A stretch of DNA of 22,063 nt, taken from NCBI GenBank assembly GCA_903881265.1, contig CAIRSV010000118.1, forward strand, positions 1 to 22,063, in the 5' to 3' direction. The first letter of the stretch is position 1. Every line of letters starts with the position of its first letter. Shown here piece by piece: positions 16,888-22,063 of this stretch. The position numbers and the translations under genes are program-made. The notes beneath the pieces were generated by a model. The model was not told the origin of the DNA, searched no databases, and saw nothing but the letters and a program-made list of their open reading frames with translations. Origin of the DNA: an uncultured Bacteroidota bacterium. GTDB taxonomy: Bacteria > Bacteroidota > Bacteroidia > Chitinophagales > Chitinophagaceae.

Positions 16888-17433
16888 TTATAACATAGCT
16901 GTGAATGAAACGAGACTGTCTGTTTTCATATCCACGAATTCATTTTCTTCTTGTAATAAGTTGGTGGTTTCGACATAGACTGTATGCATCCCTAATGCTT
17001 TACCGAATTTCATATCGGAGATATTATTACCGACCATAATGCTTTTTTCGAAATTGATAGACGGGAATTCTGTTTTTGCGGTTAGTCCCATACCGATATT
17101 TGGTTTGCGATCGATTGCATTGTTGTCTAAATCAGGTGCATAATAAATTCGATCGATACGTCCACCTGTTTGTGTTATGGCCGTTGACATAAATTCGTGG
17201 ATATCATGCAGGTCTTGATGCGTCATCAGGCCTTTGCCGACGCCACGTTGATTAGTGACGATCAGAATGAGGTTAAAAACCTGACTGAGTTTTTTCAATG
17301 CTTCGAGCATGCCATCATAGAAAACAAATTCTGAGGCATTGCGAATATAGTCCTGATTTTTTTCGTGATTGATGACGCCATCGCGATCGAGAAATAAGGT
17401 CCAACTAGCGTCGATTTGATTGATAAAATGCAT
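16888..17433 (-). CDS. gmhB: GmhB-like HAD-IIIA phosphatase lacking the zinc site
   Basis: GmhB removes the C7 phosphate of D-glycero-manno-heptose 1,7-bisphosphate. I start at ATG 17433 (181 residues); the TTG at 17442 adds only three codons. HAD motif I is LFLDRDGVIN (13-22, nucleophile Asp16, acid/base Asp18), motif II is TNQ (60-62) and motif III is RKP (109-111) in IDRKPNIGMGL. In E. coli GmhB a zinc is bound by a CxH...CxC loop just before RKP. Here the corresponding residues are Ala99, Asp101, Ala106 and Asp108, and the loop is short. Motif IV reads VGNNISDM (134-141), with Asn136 where GDxxSD is usual, though Asp140 is kept. Placement after gmhA and the hddC-like gene supports a heptose role, but a related histidinol- or sugar-phosphatase is possible. 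Confidence 0.75.
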   Translation of the reverse strand: MHFINQIDASWTLFLDRDGVINHEKNQDYIRNASEFVFYDGMLEALKKLSQVFNLILIVTNQRGVGKGLMTHQDLHDIHEFMSTAITQTGGRIDRIYYAPDLDNNAIDRKPNIGMGLTAKTEFPSINFEKSIMVGNNISDMKFGKALGMHTVYVETTNLLQEENEFVDMKTDSLVSFTAML

Positions 17434-17477
17434 TGGATACAAAGGTTGTAAATGAAAAAAAGAAGGTGGTTGTTAAC

Positions 17478-17580
17478 TGCGTGAGGGATGGTAGTGAAAA
17501 TCCCACGCGATGAGCGTGGATTGAAGCGTACAGCCCGACCCGAGGCTCCGGGCTTTGACGGGCGAGGGGCACGCCCACCA
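17478..17580. repeat. GC-rich three-hairpin intergenic element
   Basis: About 100 bp between the hddC-like and gmhB-like genes is far richer in GC than its surroundings and can fold into three successive hairpins. ATCC-C-ACGC (17500-17508) pairs with GCGTGGAT (17514-17521), one bulge. AGCCCG (17532-17537) pairs with CGGGCT (17549-17554). GGGCG (17560-17564) pairs with CGCCC (17572-17576). From memory, its flanks (GTGAGGGAT..., AGCCCGACCCGAG..., GGGGCACGCCC) recur in many Bacteroidota genomes around variable hairpins. That recurrence needs a search. It is unrelated in sequence to the palindromes at 303-419. Confidence 0.6.
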
Positions 17581-17591
17581 TATGAATCGAC

Positions 17592-18302
17592 TTATGGTTC
17601 AACAATAAGTTCATGTTGCGCGCGTTCATAATCTTCGGGAATACCGATATCGATGAAGTAATGGTCTTGAATGAACCCAGCCATTTCGCGTTCGGAAATA
17701 AATTTTTCGAGATAATCTTTTTCAAATGAGAATTTGTGTTCAAACGGAATATTGATAAAGGAGCTTTTGAAAAGACAATAGATGCCGCCATTGATAAGAC
17801 CTGATGCGCCAACTTGTTTTTCTTCAAAACCGGTCACCATCGAATCGTCATTCAACTTGACAAGACCATACCGGTCTGCATTCTGCATAGGTTTGAGCGC
17901 CAAGGTGCAATCGGCCATTTTCGTTCGTTGAAATTCGTGCATGGCATTGAGATCCACATCAAAAAAAGTATCGCCGTTCATCACGAAGATATCTTCAGTT
18001 TCGCAAAAGGGGATTGCGTTGAGGATGGCGCCTCCTGTGCCTAATGGTTCGTTCTCTTCAGCAAAGGCGATATCGAAGGGGAATTCGTCAGGGTGATTGC
18101 TTACATAATCGATGATCATCTCTTTCTTATAACCGACGGAAAAGACCACCTTGCGAAAGGCATATTTTTTGATATGCTGTGCGAGATAAGAGAGGAAGGG
18201 TTTGCCATTGATATCGGCCAAACATTTGGGTTTGTCATTGACGACCGATTGCAATCGAGTGCCCATGCCACCGGCAAGTATGATACAATCCTTATGATGC
18301 AT
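17592..18302 (-). CDS. hddC: HddC-like sugar-1-phosphate nucleotidyltransferase
   Basis: This 236-residue enzyme belongs to the NTP-transferase family that makes nucleotide sugars. Motifs are the NTP-binding LAGGMGTRL (9-17) with Lys24-Pro-Lys26, EPLGTGGA (85-92), the metal-binding NGDTFFD (109-115), NGGIY (171-175) and FIDIGIPEDY (216-225). The position directly after gmhA and the single-domain length make D-glycero-alpha-D-manno-heptose-1-phosphate guanylyltransferase (HddC) the best guess. Sequence alone does not separate GTP from other nucleotides or heptose from hexose. It overlaps the end of gmhA by 11 bp, so translation is probably coupled. The product would feed S-layer, capsule or lipopolysaccharide glycans. 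Confidence 0.78.
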   Translation of the reverse strand: MHHKDCIILAGGMGTRLQSVVNDKPKCLADINGKPFLSYLAQHIKKYAFRKVVFSVGYKKEMIIDYVSNHPDEFPFDIAFAEENEPLGTGGAILNAIPFCETEDIFVMNGDTFFDVDLNAMHEFQRTKMADCTLALKPMQNADRYGLVKLNDDSMVTGFEEKQVGASGLINGGIYCLFKSSFINIPFEHKFSFEKDYLEKFISEREMAGFIQDHYFIDIGIPEDYERAQHELIVEP

Positions 18303-18876
18303 GTCCGAAATATTTTTCTTCTACTAATTGACAAATGATATGACCTAGCATAATATGTGATTCTTGAATGCGCGGTGTATCAGAGGAAGGGACATTCAAA
18401 AGAAAATCGCTCATCTCTTTCATCATGCCACCGCTGTCGCCGGTGAGACCAACGGTAACCATATTTTTTAATTTGGCTGTCTTAAATGCTTCAACAATAT
18501 TTTTTGAATTACCGCTTGTTGACAATCCGATTAATACATCACCTGGATTACCTATGCCTTTGATCATGCGCGAGTAAACGACATCGTAACTGTAATCGTT
18601 GGCTACAGCCGTCATATAGGACGTGTTGCAATGAAGTGCTTCGGCAGGCAGTGCATCGCGGTCGGTATAAAAACGTCCGCTGAATTCGGCTGCTAAATGT
18701 TGTGCATCGGCGGCACTTCCTCCGTTACCGCAAAACAATACTTTATTACCATTTTTAAATGCGGTGGTAATGACGTTGCTGCAATCTTCAAGCGTTTGAA
18801 TCATGCGTTCGTTTTCCATGATCTGACGTTTTGTATCGATTGAGGAAGCGATGATATTCTTTATTTTTTCGTTCAT
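18292..18876 (-). CDS. gmhA: Sedoheptulose-7-phosphate isomerase
   Basis: GmhA converts sedoheptulose 7-phosphate to D-glycero-D-manno-heptose 7-phosphate, the first step of nucleotide-heptose synthesis. The 194-residue SIS-domain protein has the usual length. Visible motifs are CGNGGSAADAQHLAAEF (49-65), LSTSGNSKN (118-126, phosphate binding) and RIQESHIMLGH (169-179). By alignment with E. coli GmhA the zinc ligands are His60, Glu64, Gln171 and His179, all present, so this enzyme should be active, unlike the altered metal site of the gmhB-like gene. It is the first gene of the set, with its own promoter about 20 nt from the predicted transcript start. AGGA lies about 10 nt before the ATG, one of the few Shine-Dalgarno-like sequences here. 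Confidence 0.93.
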   Translation of the reverse strand: MNEKIKNIIASSIDTKRQIMENERMIQTLEDCSNVITTAFKNGNKVLFCGNGGSAADAQHLAAEFSGRFYTDRDALPAEALHCNTSYMTAVANDYSYDVVYSRMIKGIGNPGDVLIGLSTSGNSKNIVEAFKTAKLKNMVTVGLTGDSGGMMKEMSDFLLNVPSSDTPRIQESHIMLGHIICQLVEEKYFGHAS

Positions 18877-18902
18877 ATAATAGGAGTCCTTTTATGGATG
18901 TC

Positions 18903-18933
18903 CAAAATTAAGTAAAAACACTTGTTGAAGCAA
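18903..18933 (-). promoter_or_regulatory. Promoter of gmhA
   Basis: On the minus strand TTG (18933-18931), a 20-nt spacer and TAATTTTG (18910-18903) match the Bacteroidota consensus. The -33 TTG is part of an inverted repeat, CACTTG-N6-CAAGTG (18919-18936), which fills the upstream half of the promoter. The repeat is followed by TTTTT on the same strand, so it could equally be a weak terminator for upstream transcripts. Confidence 0.6.
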
Positions 18934-18986
18934 GTGGAATATGCCTACCCGATGCGAGTTGCCTTGGTATTGAGATTTATGTTTGT

Positions 18987-19181
18987 TTAGTTCGTTGTTT
19001 GTTTCAATGCATCTTGAATAAGGATATCCAATATATCCAACTGAATATCGTTTAGATTTTTGAATTTAATACAATAAGCTGTTACGCTTGCCTTGCCGAT
19101 TGTTTTTCCGTAGGTGTTCGGTAGATAGTGCTTGTCTGCAAGGCCAATCACATATATTGAAATGCCTGTGGTATTGGCACT
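18987..19181 (-). pseudogene. C-terminal remnant of a DUF1801 (YdhG-like) protein
   Basis: In the 372-bp gap between the ABC permease and gmhA, one minus-strand frame is open for 64 codons to a TAA at 18989-18987. It has no start codon and is closed upstream by a TGA (19184-19182). It reads TTGISIYVIGLADKHYLPNT, then YGKTIGKASVTAYCIKFKNL, then DIQLDILDILIQDAL. The pattern hydrophobic strand, GK..TGK-like loop, CI.FK.L.DI.LD.L..LI matches what I remember of the end of DUF1801 domains. The N-terminal two thirds are missing. A 5'-deleted pseudogene is the simplest reading. The match is from memory. Confidence 0.5.
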
Positions 19182-19248
19182 TCAATATTCATTGGTTAAG
19201 CTATTTATTGTTTTGACTTGCAAGCGATGTTGACGATTAGCAACTGCA

Positions 19249-20511
19249 TCAACTTCGTATTGCAACGACAGGATCAAGATTAGCGGCACGTTTGGCAGGA
19301 ATGTAACCGGCGATGATGCCTACCATGACACTGATACCTAAGCCAAGAAGAAAATTATTCATTGATAATTCTACGGGGAAGCCTAGCGGTCCGCTTAAGA
19401 TTTTTGATAAAATCATCACGAATAAAATGCCTATCAAGCCGCCCATCATACAAAGGATCACCGATTCGATTAGAAACTCAGATAAGATGGTGAACTTACG
19501 CGCACCGATGGCTTTTTTGACACCGATAAAACGGGTACGTTCCTTAACAGACACAAACATAATATTTGCAATGCCGAAGCTGCCCACAATCAGCGAGAAG
19601 AAACCGATAATCCAACCAAAGATATTGAAATTGATAAAGATGGCGCTGATGCTCTTTTGAATGCTATCGAGTTGATTGAACGAAAACGTATCTGCTTCAG
19701 AAGGGCGCAATTTGCGGTTCGCTCGAAGGACAGATTTGATTTCATATTTCATTTCGTCCAAGGCAAAACCTTTTCTTGCTTTCACCATAATAATAGGGTC
19801 GGTAAAACCACTGCCAATATTATTATCGATTTTACGAAAGGACGACAGATAGTTATAAGAAATAATCGCGCCTCCGTCGAAATTAAAACCAGTCATTGTC
19901 TTGCCTTGTTTTTTCATCACACCAATGATTTGAAACGAACGACTGAAGATATCGATATACTTGCCGATTGGAGAAATGGAGTTGCCAAACAGTTGTTCAG
20001 CCACAGTGGCGCCAATAACGATCCCATTGCTTTGCGTACCCTGCATTTCAGACAACGAAAAATAACGTCCATCATTGATATCAATCGATTGTAATTTATT
20101 GAAATCATAGGTCACAGCGAATATGCCAACGCCTTTGAATTCGTTGCTTCCAAATTTGATATTTTCCGACTCATCCGAATAGGAAATGGCTGTATAGGAA
20201 GCGCTATTGACATATTTATGGATAGCCATCATTTCGGCATAATTACAAACAGGTCTGGCTTTATACTTCCACATCGGATATTCGCCTGATTCTTCAGGTA
20301 TCCAAGGGAATTTACCGATATACAATACATTACTTCCCAACGATTGCATACTCGTTTGAATATTGTTTTGCAGACTGTCAAATACGGTAAGCACACTGAT
20401 GATACAGAAGACTCCGATGGTAACACCTAACAGCGATAGAAAGGTGCGAAGTTTATTGGTCCTGAGTTCTTCAAGCGCCATTTTACAATTCTGTATGAAA
20501 ACGTGAAACAT
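19249..20511 (-). CDS. MacB/FtsX-type ABC transporter permease
   Basis: The 420-residue protein has the layout of MacB-like permeases. The N-terminal amphipathic start FIQNCKMALEELRTNKLR leads into membrane helix 1 (about 22-44, LLGVTIGVFCIISV). A periplasmic domain (about 45-285) follows, then three more helices (about 298-322, 348-370, 387-404). Between helices 2 and 3 is the coupling segment VKERTRFIGVKKAIGA (322-337). The end AKRAANLDPVVAIRS is the family's usual C-terminus. Such proteins use ATP hydrolysis to move a periplasmic substrate or signal outward rather than to pump across the inner membrane. No ATPase or membrane-fusion gene is adjacent. Start ATG 20511; ATG 20481 is a possible internal alternative. 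It is divergent from the MFS gene. Confidence 0.88.
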   Translation of the reverse strand: MFHVFIQNCKMALEELRTNKLRTFLSLLGVTIGVFCIISVLTVFDSLQNNIQTSMQSLGSNVLYIGKFPWIPEESGEYPMWKYKARPVCNYAEMMAIHKYVNSASYTAISYSDESENIKFGSNEFKGVGIFAVTYDFNKLQSIDINDGRYFSLSEMQGTQSNGIVIGATVAEQLFGNSISPIGKYIDIFSRSFQIIGVMKKQGKTMTGFNFDGGAIISYNYLSSFRKIDNNIGSGFTDPIIMVKARKGFALDEMKYEIKSVLRANRKLRPSEADTFSFNQLDSIQKSISAIFINFNIFGWIIGFFSLIVGSFGIANIMFVSVKERTRFIGVKKAIGARKFTILSEFLIESVILCMMGGLIGILFVMILSKILSGPLGFPVELSMNNFLLGLGISVMVGIIAGYIPAKRAANLDPVVAIRS

Positions 20512-20565
20512 GAAAAGCGAAGATAATTAGATAAACTGAGAATGGGTTATTATCAGATTCACACA

Positions 20566-20594
20566 TTGGTATAAAATCATATGAATTATATTTG
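20566..20594 (+). promoter_or_regulatory. Promoter of the MFS transporter gene, very close to the ATG
   Basis: TTG (20566-20568), an 18-nt spacer and TATATTTG (20587-20594) match the Bacteroidota consensus. The -7 element ends six bases before the ATG at 20601, so the transcript should start at or within a base or two of the start codon. On the opposite strand a one-mismatch -7 box (TATCTTCG) lies about six bases before the ABC permease ATG. Confidence 0.6.
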
Positions 20595-20600
20595 CCCGAC

Positions 20601-21854
20601 ATGGATAGTTCCTCGGCACGAAAAACAATCTTATTACTTAAGGAAAAAGAGTTCGCTTACTTTATATCAACACGCTTTCTGGTGATTTTTTCACTTTTTA
20701 TGCAGACAACTGTTGTGAGCTATTTGTTGTATATGCTTACAAAAGACCCATTATCACTTGGTTTGGTTGGATTGGCAGAAGTGATACCGGCGTTTAGTAT
20801 GGCATTGTTGGCTGGCTATTTTGTTGATAAGCGCGAAAAACGAACGATGTATCTGCGTTGTATTCTCTTCTATTTGGTCAATGCCGTTTTTATTTTCATC
20901 ATCTGTTCCAATTCGTTTATTCATTCACATTCGGTAAAAACAATCGAATGGTTAATCTTGGCTGCTATGTTTTTCAGCGGCTGTATACGTTCATTTTTGG
21001 CGCCTTCCTCGTTTTCACTTTTGCCGTTATTAGTGGCAAGAGATCGCATGTCGCAAGCGATTACATGGAGTAGCACATCGTGGATGCTTGGTTCTGTATT
21101 AGGGCCATTAGCGGGTGGTTTTCTGATGGCGAGCATTGGCGTCAGTAACACATTAATTATTGCAGCTGTGTGTTTGTCATTCGCCTTATTCAGCATTTTA
21201 AAAATTAAACCAAAAGCTGTGACATTTACCAAGGACGTTGGGATCATAAAAGGTCTTCAAGAAGGATTTAGTTTTCTATTCAAATCGCAAATTATACTGG
21301 CTGTTTTAAGTCTCGATTTGTTTGCGGTATTGTTTGGCGGGGCTGAAGCGTTGTTGCCTGTTTTCTCTAAGGAAATATTGAATATCGGTGAGGTTGGCTA
21401 TGGTTGGCTTCGAAGTGCACATGGTATTGGCGCGATTTTTCTATTGTTGATATTGGCGTATCTGCCGTTAAAGAAAAATGTGGGGACTAAACTATTTCTT
21501 TGTGTTGGTGGGTTTGGAGCTTGCATAATGCTCTTTGGTTTATCGACAAATTTTTATCTATCGTTTGGGCTCTTGTTTTTTGCTGGGCTCTTTGATGGTG
21601 TGAGTGTGGTGATACGTCATTCTATTTTGCAATTGAAAACACCTGATGAAATTAAAGGTCGTGTATCGTCTATCAATATGATGTTCATCAGTTCAAGTAA
21701 TGAATTAGGCGCTTTTGAAAGCGGTGTCACAGCCCGAATGATGGGCACAGTGCCGGCCGTTGTATTTGGTGGTATCATGACCATCCTCGTTGTTATCGTA
21801 ACCTATTTTTCAGCGCCACGATTAAGGAAAATAAAGTTGGAGGAAGAGGCGTAA
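20601..21854 (+). CDS. Major facilitator superfamily transporter (EntS/DHA3-like)
   Basis: The 417-residue protein has about twelve hydrophobic segments and fits the exporter-like MFS group that includes the enterobactin exporter EntS and macrolide pumps. The first helices are FISTRFLVIFSLFMQTTVVS and LGLVGLAEVIPAFSMALLAG. The loop between helices 2 and 3, GYFVDKREKRTMYL, is the MFS motif A (GxxxDrxxrr). STSWMLGSVLGPLAGGFLMA lies in helix 5. The second half repeats the pattern with LFAGLFDGVSVVIRH. I begin at ATG 20601; the TTG at 20592 is inside the -7 element. The substrate is unknown. Divergence from a MacB-like permease gene could mean shared control of two export functions, but no regulator gene is near. 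Confidence 0.88.
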   Translation: MDSSSARKTILLLKEKEFAYFISTRFLVIFSLFMQTTVVSYLLYMLTKDPLSLGLVGLAEVIPAFSMALLAGYFVDKREKRTMYLRCILFYLVNAVFIFIICSNSFIHSHSVKTIEWLILAAMFFSGCIRSFLAPSSFSLLPLLVARDRMSQAITWSSTSWMLGSVLGPLAGGFLMASIGVSNTLIIAAVCLSFALFSILKIKPKAVTFTKDVGIIKGLQEGFSFLFKSQIILAVLSLDLFAVLFGGAEALLPVFSKEILNIGEVGYGWLRSAHGIGAIFLLLILAYLPLKKNVGTKLFLCVGGFGACIMLFGLSTNFYLSFGLLFFAGLFDGVSVVIRHSILQLKTPDEIKGRVSSINMMFISSSNELGAFESGVTARMMGTVPAVVFGGIMTILVVIVTYFSAPRLRKIKLEEEA

Positions 21855-21963
21855 GCGATAAGTTATTAGTTACGAGTTATTAGGTATAAGATAAGTGATA
21901 CAATTTGTTGGATATAATCTTAGTTAACATCAAGATTAGTATAGACAATTAAGAATCGCAGGC

Positions 21964-22063
21964 TTAACTGATCATTACTTTCTCAATCAGATTCGTACCA
22001 AAGGCATAAGGTAAATACGCCACTGAAGGAATAGGTTTTGTAATGATCAGATTTGCTTTCTTG
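21964..22063 (-). CDS. C-terminal end of an unrecognised protein (5' part outside window)
   Basis: On the minus strand one frame is open from the window edge to a TAA at 21966-21964, giving 32 residues: KKANLIITKPIPSVAYLPYA, then FGTNLIEKVMIS. The composition is protein-like and the other frames close early. The fragment is too short to assign a family. The 109 bp between it and the MFS gene are AT-rich and contain the near-repeat AGTTATTAG (21867-21875 and 21881-21889), with no terminator that I can see. Confidence 0.5.
   Translation of the reverse strand, partial: KKANLIITKPIPSVAYLPYAFGTNLIEKVMIS

Noticed and set aside
17405..17827. 140-codon minus-strand frame spanning the hddC-like gene end and the hairpin element
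   Set aside because: It overlaps the well-supported nucleotidyltransferase in another frame, runs through the non-coding repeat and has no recognisable motif.
19657..20094. 145-codon plus-strand frame opposite the ABC permease
   Set aside because: It is antisense to the periplasmic domain of the permease, has no start context or motif, and shows a shadow-like His/Arg/Ile composition.
21864..21905. AT-rich near-repeat AGTTATTAG after the MFS gene as a mobile element end or variable repeat
   Set aside because: There are only two imperfect copies, and no target duplication or transposase, so low-complexity sequence is sufficient.

Overview
The window looks like chromosomal DNA from a member of the Bacteroidota. 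Pointers to the phylum are the exbB-exbD-exbD-tonB operon with a cytoplasmic N-terminal extension on TonB, a TonB-dependent receptor with a carboxypeptidase-like regulatory domain, a TopA that ends in a Lys/Ala-rich tail instead of zinc fingers, promoters of the TAnnTTTG type, and an almost complete lack of Shine-Dalgarno sequences. I see no rRNA, tRNA, CRISPR array, intact insertion sequence or prophage. Most of the window is ordinary housekeeping sequence; the unusual material is in the gaps between genes and in a few degenerate metal sites.

Layout. Positions 1-282 hold the 3' end of an unrecognised gene. Its last codons begin a 94-bp tandem duplication carrying REP-like palindromes, followed by non-coding or decayed sequence to 714. 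On the minus strand a family 2 glycosyltransferase (start 2468) overlaps rsmG (16S rRNA m7G methyltransferase). Divergently, and only 23 bp away, lies tgt (tRNA queuosine/preQ1 transglycosylase), followed by a secreted protein of unknown function and a small acidic protein. A small membrane protein and topA lie on the minus strand, with hscA (Fe-S cluster assembly Hsp70) divergent from topA. A half-size TauE/SafE-type membrane protein follows on the minus strand.

From 10403 to 13580 a complete TonB energising operon can be delimited: a TTG-19-TATCTTTG promoter, exbB, two exbD paralogues, tonB and a strong hairpin terminator. Facing it on the minus strand is a set ending at a second terminator (13733-13762). 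Read from upstream this is gmhA, an hddC-like nucleotidyltransferase, a gmhB-like phosphatase, a TonB-dependent receptor and a secreted helical-repeat protein. The first three are steps of nucleotide-activated heptose synthesis, but no heptose kinase or bifunctional HldE is present. A GC-rich structured repeat sits between the hddC-like and gmhB-like genes. Upstream are a truncated DUF1801-like remnant, a MacB/FtsX-type ABC permease without an adjacent ATPase, a divergent MFS transporter, and the 3' end of another minus-strand gene at the window edge.

No complete undescribed biological system is evident. The best leads are the three-hairpin repeat at 17478-17580, the tandem duplication that copied a gene's stop codon (267-455), the loss of the zinc sites of both TGT and the GmhB-like phosphatase, and two promoters placed so close to the start codon that leaderless mRNAs are predicted.
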